A DNA stretch of 62,551 nt from an uncultured Bacteroidales bacterium (GTDB taxonomy: Bacteria; Bacteroidota; Bacteroidia; Bacteroidales; F082): positions 1-62,551 of the forward strand of contig ONJF01000018.1 in NCBI GenBank assembly GCA_900318085.1, written 5' to 3'. Under the pieces are notes generated by a model. The model searched no databases and was not told where the DNA came from. It worked only from the letters and a program-made list of their open reading frames with translations. A program made the position numbers and the translations under genes. Below, in pieces: positions 1 to 7,235 of this stretch (position 1 is the first letter of the stretch; the number at the start of each line of letters is the position of its first letter).

Positions 1-37
1 AAACGACAGAATCTATCAACTAAAAACATAAAACATC

Positions 38-1063
38 ATGCAAAACATCGATTGGGCAAATTTAACATTCGGTTATTATCCAACGAATTACAATGTCCGC
101 TGCTATTTCCGCAACGGCAAATGGGGCGAATTGGAAGTCAGCTCCGACACTTCGATTAACATCCACATGGCTGCCACCTGCCTGCACTATGGTCAGGAAG
201 CCTTCGAAGGCATGAAAGCCTTCCGTGGCAAGGACGGCAAAGTGCGTGTGTTCCGCTGGGACGAGAACTGCAAGCGTTTGCAGCGTTCTGCACAGGGCAT
301 CATGATGGCCGAGGTTCCCGATGGGTTGTTCTGGGAAGCCGTCGAGAAGGTTATCCGTCTCAACGCCGACTTCATCCCGCCTTACGAGACTGGCGCTTCG
401 CTCTATCTCCGTCCGCTGCTGATTGGCACGGGCGCCCGCGTGGGTGTGAAACCTGCTGACGAGTATCTGTTCATGATCTTCGTGACCCCCGTTGGTCCTT
501 ACTTCAAGGGCGGCTTCATGGCTAACCCCTATGTCATCACACGCAAGTACGACCGCGCTGCTCCGCTGGGTACCGGTACCTATAAAGTCGGTGGCAACTA
601 TGCCGCTTCCTTGCGTCCGCACGTCGAGGCCTGCCATGGTGGCGAGTACGCCTGCGAGTTCTATCTCGATGCCAAAGAGAAGAAATACATCGACGAGGCT
701 GGCGCTGCCAACTTCTTCGGTATCAAGAACGACACCTACATCACGCCTCAGAGCACGTCCATCCTGCCTTCCATCACCAACAAGAGCTTGATGCAACTGG
801 CCGAGACCCTGGGCATGAAGGTCGAACGTCGTCCCATCGCCGAAGAGGAACTCACTACCTTCGAAGAGGCTGGCGCTTGCGGCACTGCTGCCGTCATCAG
901 CCCCATCTCGCGCATCGATGACCCCGAAAACGGCAAGTCGTACCAGTTTGGCGACGGCAAGCCCGGTCCGTGGAGCCTGAAGCTTTACAACAAGCTCCGT
1001 GGCATCCAATACGGCACCGAGCCCGATGAATTCGGTTGGACGACCGTCATTGAAGGCCTTTAA
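38..1063 (+). CDS. ilvE: branched-chain amino acid aminotransferase
   Basis: Cytoplasmic PLP enzyme that transfers the amino group between glutamate and branched-chain 2-oxo acids, the last step of Val/Leu/Ile synthesis. The 341-aa protein has the class IV aminotransferase layout. The PLP lysine is predicted at Lys183 in TYKVGGNYAASL, and the signature EAGAANFFGI lies near residue 219. The length matches the Bacteroidota type, which is a little longer than the E. coli enzyme. The start lies 37 bases from the window edge, so its promoter is not visible. A strong hairpin terminator follows at 1090-1119, so it is not cotranscribed with the next gene. Confidence 0.95.
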   Translation: MQNIDWANLTFGYYPTNYNVRCYFRNGKWGELEVSSDTSINIHMAATCLHYGQEAFEGMKAFRGKDGKVRVFRWDENCKRLQRSAQGIMMAEVPDGLFWEAVEKVIRLNADFIPPYETGASLYLRPLLIGTGARVGVKPADEYLFMIFVTPVGPYFKGGFMANPYVITRKYDRAAPLGTGTYKVGGNYAASLRPHVEACHGGEYACEFYLDAKEKKYIDEAGAANFFGIKNDTYITPQSTSILPSITNKSLMQLAETLGMKVERRPIAEEELTTFEEAGACGTAAVISPISRIDDPENGKSYQFGDGKPGPWSLKLYNKLRGIQYGTEPDEFGWTTVIEGL

Positions 1064-1089
1064 TTGGAGTGTTTTTCTAAAAAACTTGA

Positions 1090-1119
1090 AAAAAATGCGT
1101 CACTTGTGGCGCATTTTTT
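1090..1119 (+). terminator. intrinsic terminator after ilvE
   Basis: A perfect 10-bp inverted repeat AAAAAATGCG/CGCATTTTTT surrounds a loop that itself contains CAC/GTG. It ends in a T run, in the right place to end ilvE transcription. Confidence 0.85.
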
Positions 1120-1129
1120 AATTAATGTG

Positions 1130-1137
1130 TATTTTTG
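1130..1137 (+). promoter_or_regulatory. Bacteroidota -7 box TATTTTTG
   Basis: TAnnTTTG box 40 bases upstream of the chosen ATG at 1178. It supports that start over an upstream TTG at 1064. Confidence 0.65.
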
Positions 1138-1177
1138 TAGCGGGAAAAATAGTATCAATCAACTTAATAGTACAACT

Positions 1178-3220
1178 ATGAAAAAATTTACCTTTGCCTT
1201 AATGGCTTTGCTGGCCTTCACCTTCTCGCTGAAAGCTCAGCAGTATGTATCAACTGATCCTGCCAATAGGAATGTCATCCTCGAAGAGTTCACTGGCCGT
1301 AACTGCACTTGGTGCCCTTCTGGCCATGTGATCGCCAACCAAATTATGGCGAATAATCCTGGTCGATTCTGGGCTATCAATGTTCACGCAGGAGGTTTTT
1401 CGCCGAATACTTATCCCAACCTTAACACTCCTGACAGTGAGACTATTCGCGCTGGTTTTAATGTCACCAGTTTCCCTTCTGGCGTAGTGAACCGTTCGAC
1501 GGCTTCCGCCATCGGTCGTGACCAATGGACAAATCAGTCGAATACGCAATTGAATCAACCCTCTGAATGCAATATCGGTGGTATGGCTGTGGTCAACCCA
1601 GAGACCCGTGTTGCTACTATCACGGTCGAAGTGTATTACACAGGCAATAGCTCGGCTGATGAAAACTTCTTGACCGTCGCCATGCTGCAGGATAGCATCC
1701 TCGGTTCGCAAACGGGTATGGGTGATAATCCTGCGCAAGTGATTGGCAATCAATATTGCCATATGCATGTTTTGCGCGATATCATCAATACAAGCGCTTG
1801 GGGTGATCCTATTTCTCCTACTACGCAAGGCACCCTGATCACTCGTTCCTATGAGTATCTGATCCCTGAAAGCATCGGCAATCCCAATGGCGTTGAAGTG
1901 GATATCAACAATATCTTTTTCCTTGCATGGGTTTCTGAACGCCAACAGGGTGTGACTACACGCCCCATCTTGACGGGTTGTGAACTCGACCTGATTCAAG
2001 GTGTCGATTCCCCCATCTATCCCACCATCAAGGGCATCAGCCAAGTGGGAGGTGCCACCTGCACACACACCAAGGACATCGAACTGAATGTCCAGAACAT
2101 CGGTACAGATGTTTTGACTTCCATGACGTTTGAGGTTGAGTTTGAAGGCGAGACCCAGACCATCAACTGGGAAGGTGAGCTGCCTCAATATGGCGTTGAG
2201 AAGATTGGTGCCACTTTAGAGGTTCCTTTCGGCACTTATCCCGTCCACGTCACCCTTACCGAAGCCAATGGCGAACCCATGGATAAGCAAGCTACCGGTT
2301 CGGTCACCTGCATTGAATGGGCTGAAGTCGAAATCGAAGGCGAAGAGGAAGAGCTGACGCTCGAACTCATGCAAGACAAGTTCGGCAACCACATCACTTG
2401 GGAGTTCACCACTCCCGACGGTACGGTGCTGGCTTCTGGTGGCCCCTACACCATGCTGGCTAGCGGCACGGGCACGCAGCTCCACATTGAGCATGTCACT
2501 GTTCCTGCCGACGAATGCGCGTTATTCACCATCCGCGACCAGCAAGGCAATGGCATCTGCTGCTCGTTTGGCCATGGCTATTACATCGTGAAGGACAGCC
2601 AAGGCAATGTACTCTTCGGTGACGTTGACGATGGCGAGTTTGGTGAGTCGGCCTCCTACCTGGTTTCGGTCAGAGGTCCGCAAGCCAATGTGTCGGTGGG
2701 CGAGACCGAGGTGAGCAACATCGACTACACCCACGCCGATTTCATCTCTTCACTCGAATATGATGGCTATCCCGATCAGGTGGGCTTCGAATGCCGCAAG
2801 GTGACGAGCTCCACGCCGATGATCATCCCCGGTATCCTCAACGAGTTCCAGAGGATTTTGGGTTCGACCGACGAACTTGAACACACCTCCATCTATATGG
2901 TGAAGGCTTTCGCTATCGTTAACGGTCAAACCTTCTATGGCCCCGAGACTACATTCCAGACCTGGACGGAAGGCGTCAACGAACTCGAAAGCAGCCTGAA
3001 GCTCTATCCTAACCCGACTTCGGGTGTGTTGAACGTCCAAGGTGAAGGCATGAGCAGCATTGAGGTTTACAATACCGTCGGTCAGCGTGTGATGACCCAG
3101 GAAGTCAACGGCAATACGGCTCAAGTCAATACGGAGAGCCTTAATAACGGCATGTACTTCATCCGCATCAAGGCCAACGATGGCAATGTGCTGAACCGCA
3201 CCTTCTCCGTGGCCCGCTAA
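1178..3220 (+). CDS. Omp28-type outer membrane protein with T9SS sorting domain
   Basis: Secreted 681-aa protein. A signal peptide (MKKFTFALMALLAF...) ends near residue 20. An Omp28/thioredoxin-like domain follows, with a C-T-W-C motif at Cys43-Cys46 in the sequence EEFTGRNCTWCPSGH, then beta-rich domains. The C-terminal ~75 residues are a type A T9SS sorting domain (YPNPTSGVLNV ... NNGMYFIRI). The protein is therefore expected to cross the outer membrane through the type IX system and be held on the surface or released. The longer frame from 1064 would begin upstream of the -7 box, so the ATG at 1178, just before the signal peptide, was chosen. The CxxC suggests a redox or metal role, but no function is established. 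Confidence 0.85.
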   Translation: MKKFTFALMALLAFTFSLKAQQYVSTDPANRNVILEEFTGRNCTWCPSGHVIANQIMANNPGRFWAINVHAGGFSPNTYPNLNTPDSETIRAGFNVTSFPSGVVNRSTASAIGRDQWTNQSNTQLNQPSECNIGGMAVVNPETRVATITVEVYYTGNSSADENFLTVAMLQDSILGSQTGMGDNPAQVIGNQYCHMHVLRDIINTSAWGDPISPTTQGTLITRSYEYLIPESIGNPNGVEVDINNIFFLAWVSERQQGVTTRPILTGCELDLIQGVDSPIYPTIKGISQVGGATCTHTKDIELNVQNIGTDVLTSMTFEVEFEGETQTINWEGELPQYGVEKIGATLEVPFGTYPVHVTLTEANGEPMDKQATGSVTCIEWAEVEIEGEEEELTLELMQDKFGNHITWEFTTPDGTVLASGGPYTMLASGTGTQLHIEHVTVPADECALFTIRDQQGNGICCSFGHGYYIVKDSQGNVLFGDVDDGEFGESASYLVSVRGPQANVSVGETEVSNIDYTHADFISSLEYDGYPDQVGFECRKVTSSTPMIIPGILNEFQRILGSTDELEHTSIYMVKAFAIVNGQTFYGPETTFQTWTEGVNELESSLKLYPNPTSGVLNVQGEGMSSIEVYNTVGQRVMTQEVNGNTAQVNTESLNNGMYFIRIKANDGNVLNRTFSVAR

Positions 3221-3240
3221 TCGGACTACTGAATGCAACG

Positions 3241-3271
3241 AAAAAAGCCGCTTCATCGAAGCGGCTTTTTT
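3241..3271. terminator. bidirectional terminator between convergent genes
   Basis: A 14-bp perfect inverted repeat (3241-3254 with 3258-3271) has a 3-base loop, an A run on the left and a T run on the right. It can terminate the Omp28 gene from one side and pyrF from the other. Confidence 0.85.
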
Positions 3272-3272
3272 T

Positions 3273-3310
3273 CGTCATCGCGAGGAGGAACGACGAAGCA
3301 ATCCAGAAAG
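3273..3310. repeat. REP-like intergenic repeat (CGTCATCGCGAGG...GAAGCAATCC)
   Basis: This sequence resembles a widely scattered bacterial intergenic repeat whose usual form starts CGTCATTGCGAGG and ends GAAGCAATCC. It lies directly after the terminator hairpin. Confidence 0.5.
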
Positions 3311-3331
3311 GATAGTTCTGAAATCGGATTG

Positions 3332-4159
3332 TTAAATCAGCCCTTTCTCCTTCAGCAACTCACTCATCTGCTCCTGCAACTTCTTCGCTTCCTCACCAGC
3401 CCTTACGGCAAAGTCGCTGCCATTCGAAGCATAGATGATGCCTCTCGACGAGTTGACGAGCAAGCCACATTCGTCATTCAAGCCGTTGTTGGCCACAGCC
3501 TGCAAGTCGCCGCCTTGTGCACCTACGCCAGGGACGAGGAAGAAATAGTCGGGCAACATCTTGCGGATTTCGCCTAATTCCTCTGGATGGGTGGCACCTA
3601 CCACAAACATCATCTGTTCAGAGGTAGCCCAAGTGGTGGCCGTTTGCAGCACCTGTTGGTGCAACATCCTTTCTCCGACATTGAGGTATTGGAAGTCCTG
3701 GGAGCCCTTGTTGGAGGTCAAGGCCAAGAGGATGACCCATTTGTCTTCGAAGTTGAGGAAAGGCTCTACCGAGTCTTTGCCCATGTAAGGTGCCACCGTC
3801 AGGGCATCGGCTTTCAAGGTGTTGAAGAAGGCCTTGGCGTAGTTGGCCGAGGTGTTGCCGATGTCGCCACGTTTGGCATCCGCGATGATGAAGATGTCGG
3901 GATGGTTGTTCTTGATGTACTGGACGGTGCGTTCCAGGCTCTGCCAGCCTTTGGCGCCGTAGACCTCATAAAAGGCCGTGTTGGGCTTGTAAGCCACTGC
4001 GTAGGGAGCAGTCTTGTTGATGATCTGCTTGTTGAATTCAAAGATGGGGTCGTCCATAGCCAAGAGGTCTTGCGGGATCTTGTTGATGTCGGTGTCTAAT
4101 CCGACGCAAAGGAACGACTGCTTTTTCTTGATTTGCTCAAATAACTGGTGTTTATTCAT
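3332..4159 (-). CDS. pyrF: orotidine-5'-phosphate decarboxylase
   Basis: Converts OMP to UMP with loss of CO2, the last step of de novo pyrimidine synthesis. The 275-aa length and the motif [11 protein letters not shown] (catalytic Lys/Asp cluster, residues ~94-104) place it in the longer 'type 2' PyrF subfamily found in Bacteroidota and Actinobacteria. FLCVGLDTD near residue 16 forms the first barrel strand with its Asp. It is read away from prfA, with 147 bases between them that hold two hairpins (4206-4261). No TAnnTTTG box was found close upstream. Confidence 0.95.
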   Translation of the reverse strand: MNKHQLFEQIKKKQSFLCVGLDTDINKIPQDLLAMDDPIFEFNKQIINKTAPYAVAYKPNTAFYEVYGAKGWQSLERTVQYIKNNHPDIFIIADAKRGDIGNTSANYAKAFFNTLKADALTVAPYMGKDSVEPFLNFEDKWVILLALTSNKGSQDFQYLNVGERMLHQQVLQTATTWATSEQMMFVVGATHPEELGEIRKMLPDYFFLVPGVGAQGGDLQAVANNGLNDECGLLVNSSRGIIYASNGSDFAVRAGEEAKKLQEQMSELLKEKGLI

Positions 4160-4205
4160 ATTGGTGTTTTTTTGTCACAAAACCAGCAAAACTCTTTTTC
4201 TTGCT

Positions 4206-4261
4206 GGGGAAAGCTCGCCAATCGGCGGCTTTCCGGCGACGGCACGGTTGTGCCTGTCGCC
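4206..4261. repeat. two adjacent hairpins between prfA and pyrF
   Basis: GGAAAGC (4208-4214) pairs with GCTTTCC (4228-4234). Immediately after, GGCGAC (4235-4240) pairs with GTCGCC (4256-4261). They lie downstream of prfA and upstream of pyrF on the transcribed (minus) strand. They could act as a processing signal, a weak terminator or a pyrF leader structure. Confidence 0.5.
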
Positions 4262-4306
4262 AACGCATTTATTATTGTTTTGACAGTTTTGTAGGTTTTG
4301 TGATTA

Positions 4307-5413
4307 TCATGATTCTATATTTTCTTTCAGTCTTTCAGCGTTTTCCGCCATTTGTAATCTGTTGATGATTTCATCCAAGTCGCCATCCATGACGGCGGCA
4401 AGGTTATAGACCGTCAAGCCTTCCACGCGGTGGTCGGTGACGCGTCCTTGAGGGTAGTTATAGGTGCGAATCTTTGCCGAGCGGTCACCGGTTGAGACCA
4501 TGGTCTTACGCTTGGCGGAGATGTCGTTGATGTATTTCTGGTATTCCATGTCGTAGATGCGCGTGCGCAGTCGTGCCAAGGCGCGTTCGCGGTTCTTGGG
4601 TTGGTCGCGGGTCTCGGTGCATTCGATGAGGATTTCCTGCATCTCACCCGTGTTGGGGTTCTTCCACATATAACGCAGGCGCACGCCTGACTCCACCTTA
4701 TTCACATTCTGTCCACCAGCACCCGATGAGCGGAAGGTGTCCCACTTGATTTCTCCTTCATTGATTTCCACATCGAACTCCTCAGCTTCAGGTAGCACGG
4801 CCACCGAAGCGGCGGAGGTGTGGATGCGGCCTTGGGTCTCGGTTTTGGGCACGCGCTGCACACGGTGAACGCCCGACTCAAATTTCAAAATACCATAACA
4901 GCCGTTGCCCGTCACGGTGAAGTCGATCTCCTTGTAGCCGCCGCTGGCACCTTCGCTGACGGAGGTCACTTCGACCTTCCAGCCGCGGTTTTCGCAGAAC
5001 TTGGAGTACATGCGATATAGGTCGCCGGCGAAGAGGCAGGCCTCATCGCCGCCCGTGCCTGCACGGATCTCCATGATGGCGTTCTTGCTGTCCTGTGGGT
5101 CTTTGGGAATCATCATCACGCGGATGTCTTGCTCCAACTGATCGATACGTGTTTGGGCGGTGTCCAACTCTTCTTGGGCCATCTTGCGCATCTCCTCGTC
5201 TTTCTCCGTAGCCAGGATCTCCTTGGCTTCTTCCACATTGCCTTTCAAGGTCTTGTATTCCTTGAAGGCCATGACGATAGGCTCCAAGTCCTTATAGTCC
5301 TTGTTGAGCTTCACGAACTTCTTCATGTCGGAAGCCACGGCAGGGTCGGCGAGCTGTTCGCCCATCTCCTCCCAGCGGTGCTTTATCGTTTCTAATTTTT
5401 CGGTGATGTCCAC
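4307..5413 (-). CDS. prfA: peptide chain release factor 1
   Basis: Recognises UAA/UAG at the ribosome and triggers hydrolysis of peptidyl-tRNA. Motifs seen: GGQ in SSGAGGQNVNKVESG (the catalytic loop) and the stop-codon tripeptide region VQRVPKTETQGRIHTS, with P-K-T in place of P-A-T. The open frame extends to an ATG at 5482, but a -7 box lies at 5432-5439. A GTG at 5413 gives VDITEKLETIKHRW, matching the family's N-terminus and a 368-aa length, so GTG is chosen. The predicted leader is only about a dozen bases. An operator-like inverted repeat lies at 5443-5487. Confidence 0.92.
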   Translation of the reverse strand: MDITEKLETIKHRWEEMGEQLADPAVASDMKKFVKLNKDYKDLEPIVMAFKEYKTLKGNVEEAKEILATEKDEEMRKMAQEELDTAQTRIDQLEQDIRVMMIPKDPQDSKNAIMEIRAGTGGDEACLFAGDLYRMYSKFCENRGWKVEVTSVSEGASGGYKEIDFTVTGNGCYGILKFESGVHRVQRVPKTETQGRIHTSAASVAVLPEAEEFDVEINEGEIKWDTFRSSGAGGQNVNKVESGVRLRYMWKNPNTGEMQEILIECTETRDQPKNRERALARLRTRIYDMEYQKYINDISAKRKTMVSTGDRSAKIRTYNYPQGRVTDHRVEGLTVYNLAAVMDGDLDEIINRLQMAENAERLKENIES

Positions 5414-5431
5414 GGTTTTAGAATTGTTGGG

Positions 5432-5439
5432 CAAAGGTA
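5432..5439 (-). promoter_or_regulatory. -7 box TACCTTTG for prfA
   Basis: On the minus strand this box lies 18 bases before the GTG start, and it decides against the upstream ATG at 5482. Confidence 0.65.
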
Positions 5440-5442
5440 CAA

Positions 5443-5487
5443 AATTATTGGCGAAAATCGGTGTTTTGCCAATTTTCGCCAATAATT
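5443..5487. promoter_or_regulatory. operator-like inverted repeat at the prfA promoter
   Basis: AATTATTGGCGAAAAT (5443-5458) and its exact reverse complement (5472-5487) are separated by 13 bases. The repeat begins 3 bases upstream of the -7 box and so covers the -33 region. A close copy stands in the same position at the promoter of the toxin-antitoxin genes (6414-6455). Confidence 0.6.
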
Positions 5488-5511
5488 GTTCTTGACTTAT
5501 GTCAGCTTAAC

Positions 5512-5922
5512 TTATTCAGCCGGGGTAGTAAAACTAATATCCTCGCCAAAGACGACCGAATCTTCATTGAGGAATGCAAAAGCCCTAAAATGGTATTCGG
5601 TATATTGCTCCAGACCAACAAGCGTATACTCAAAAGGTCTAGGCAGTGATACATCAGGATGGTCATGGTTCGTTGCATAAACGCAAGAGACCATTTGTGA
5701 CATGTCAGGATTGGGTTGTTCTCCTAAGCAATAACCGTAAGCCCAGAGCTCATTAATGTTTTTGTCAAGCGATTTAATGGTACCGGTAATTTTTGCATAA
5801 TGTGCCTGAACTATTTCCGGCTGATTGGTCTTGATGGTAACTTTTTCACCGTTTTTGTTGCAACTTGTAAATCCGAAAACGAGCAAAATGCCCATTAAGA
5901 CTAAAAACTTTGATTTGTTCAT
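5512..5922 (-). CDS. small lipoprotein with fibronectin-type fold
   Basis: 136-aa protein with a lipoprotein signal peptide (LLVFGFTSC, Cys at residue 21), so likely anchored in the envelope. The rest resembles one fibronectin type III-like domain, ending in TEYHFRAFAF ... ISFTTP, a common pattern in Bacteroidales surface lipoproteins. No precise function is recognised. It lies just downstream of a duplicated purM 3' end (5946-6059), with only 23 bases between. This suggests it may once have followed a purM copy. Confidence 0.7.
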   Translation of the reverse strand: MNKSKFLVLMGILLVFGFTSCNKNGEKVTIKTNQPEIVQAHYAKITGTIKSLDKNINELWAYGYCLGEQPNPDMSQMVSCVYATNHDHPDVSLPRPFEYTLVGLEQYTEYHFRAFAFLNEDSVVFGEDISFTTPAE

Positions 5923-5945
5923 GATGTTTATGATTTGTAGGTTGT

Positions 5946-6059
5946 TTAATACTCAAATGTTCCAAACTCGCTCTTAATCGTCAATCTCTTTTGTTCCGAA
6001 GCCTCCACATGGCCAATAATCTGACTGTCGATATTGAACTGTTTTGCGATGGCAATCAA
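5946..6059 (-). pseudogene. duplicated 3' end of purM
   Basis: About 114 bases match the last ~114 bases of the intact purM (7236-7349) at a constant offset of 1290, with roughly nine in ten bases identical. In the purM frame it reads ...SQIIGHVEASEQK... and ends at the equivalent stop codon. It interrupts the PIN-domain gene above it. Confidence 0.85.
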
Positions 6060-6168
6060 TTGAAATGCAAAGTCTATCGCCCTTTGAAGAGAAATCAGTA
6101 AGCCTCATTTTCTCTTGTGAAAGATAAATGATGACGTTCGTATCAAGAATAAAAGTCTTACCACTCAT
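5974..6168 (-). pseudogene. truncated PIN-domain (VapC-like) toxin
   Basis: The frame starts MSGKTFILDTNVIIYLSQEK, a typical PIN-domain N-terminus with the first metal-binding Asp (LDTN). It keeps the family pattern for about 36 residues (to GDRLCIS). After that it runs out of frame into the duplicated purM tail and ends at 64 residues. Full PIN toxins are about 120-140 aa, so the other acidic catalytic residues are missing and the RNase should be inactive. It overlaps its antitoxin by 11 bases. Confidence 0.8.
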
Positions 6169-6379
6169 CGCGTTGTTGCCTTTGCCATTCGACAGGATCC
6201 GTAATTTCCTTCAAAATTCCACCTTCGGGAATTTGTTCCAATACTTTCATAACCTCATCAAAATTCCCTGTTGATGACTCGTTGACCTCCACTTTTTTTA
6301 CAAAAGAGATGGAACGAAGCCAATCCAATAGCATTTGGAGTTTGTTGGTGTCATCTATGGTTACACTGAGCGTTGTCAT
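6158..6379 (-). CDS. probable antitoxin of a broken PIN toxin pair
   Basis: 73-aa acidic protein (MTTLSVTIDDTNKLQMLLDW...) directly upstream of and overlapping the PIN-domain fragment, the usual antitoxin-first layout. The N-terminal beta strand followed by a helix and a charged C-terminal tail fits the small antitoxins paired with PIN toxins in Bacteroidota. It remains intact although its partner is truncated. The promoter box at 6403-6410 and the inverted repeat at 6414-6455 could be where it represses itself. Confidence 0.6.
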   Translation of the reverse strand: MTTLSVTIDDTNKLQMLLDWLRSISFVKKVEVNESSTGNFDEVMKVLEQIPEGGILKEITDPVEWQRQQRDEW

Positions 6380-6402
6380 GACTTTTGTTATTGAATACTT
6401 CG

Positions 6403-6410
6403 CAAAAATA
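6403..6410 (-). promoter_or_regulatory. -7 box TATTTTTG for the PIN antitoxin
   Basis: Minus-strand box 24 bases upstream of the antitoxin start. It is followed upstream, after 3 bases, by the inverted repeat at 6414-6455. Confidence 0.6.
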
Positions 6411-6413
6411 CAT

Positions 6414-6455
6414 AATTATTGGCGAAAAATGGCGTTTTGCCAAAATGCGTCAATA
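6414..6455. promoter_or_regulatory. operator-like imperfect inverted repeat, copy 2
   Basis: AATTATTGGCGAAAAAT, then GGCGTTTTGCC, then an imperfect reverse complement ending in CAATAA. The first ~33 bases closely match the element at 5443-5487, and the distance to the -7 box is the same. Confidence 0.55.
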
Positions 6456-6538
6456 AAAAGGTTATAAAGTTGATTTGTTGTAAGGTTATGCTTGTTGTTT
6501 TTTAGGTCTTCAGAAATACCAACGACACAAGGACTATA

Positions 6539-7225
6539 TTATTTGACAATTAGATCAATTTTGTTTGACAATAATATACCTGAAAAAGCATGGTCGGATG
6601 TCTTCTCAAAGATATTGTCACCTACACTATAATATAGGAATAGCTTATATTTCCCAGGTTCCAACTTCTTGGTTATCATTGGATAGACTTTGACGTTAGT
6701 CTCGCCATTAACAATTATGGTTTTATAATCAATCTTATGACGCTCTAAGTCGTCTTCTATCCATTTGAACTTTACTTTCAAGTTCCTTTTGTTGACAATA
6801 TACCTGCTATTCCGTAGCTTAACTTCGTCTTCGATTCTTTCACATGAATAAAAAGACATGAATGGAGGACTGGCCATAATTTGATTCCCTTCGGAGTCTT
6901 CCAAGATATATTCTAAACCAAAACTGCCTACATTTGAGGGCTGAAACAATTGAATTGCATCATATAGATTGTAATGAATTGAATCAATTGTAATTATTGT
7001 CCCTTGTGTATAGACATTTTCACAAAACCGATGTAGGATAACAGTGTCTGTCGTTGGAAATGAAATGTGAACGTTAAGTTCTACGGCTTGCTGATGTCTT
7101 TTCTTTACAACAATGGTATCAGTAATGCTCATGATACCCTTACAATAAATCGAATCTTGGGCTAATGCACTATTCTCGATGAGAATGATGAATAGAACAA
7201 TCAAAATCTTTGTAAAGGTTTTCAT
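6539..7225 (-). CDS. secreted hypothetical protein
   Basis: 228-aa protein with an N-terminal signal peptide (MKTFTKILIVLFIILIENSA, cleavage near ALAQ). The rest is beta-rich with a late LEPGKYKLFLYYSVG strand pair that resembles an immunoglobulin-like domain. No family was recognised. The ATG at 7225 was chosen because it precedes the signal peptide; the frame extends to 7255, inside purM. It begins 10 bases after the purM stop and could be read through from purM. It is clearly AT-richer than purM, and lies inside the 1.3-kb segment bounded by the two purM 3' ends, so it may be acquired. Confidence 0.65.
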   Translation of the reverse strand: MKTFTKILIVLFIILIENSALAQDSIYCKGIMSITDTIVVKKRHQQAVELNVHISFPTTDTVILHRFCENVYTQGTIITIDSIHYNLYDAIQLFQPSNVGSFGLEYILEDSEGNQIMASPPFMSFYSCERIEDEVKLRNSRYIVNKRNLKVKFKWIEDDLERHKIDYKTIIVNGETNVKVYPMITKKLEPGKYKLFLYYSVGDNIFEKTSDHAFSGILLSNKIDLIVK

Positions 7226-7235
7226 AGAGGTTTTC

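Noticed and set aside
5414-5482. N-terminal extension of prfA from ATG 5482
   Set aside because: It spans the promoter box and the operator-like repeat, and the residues do not match release factor 1. GTG 5413 fits the family.
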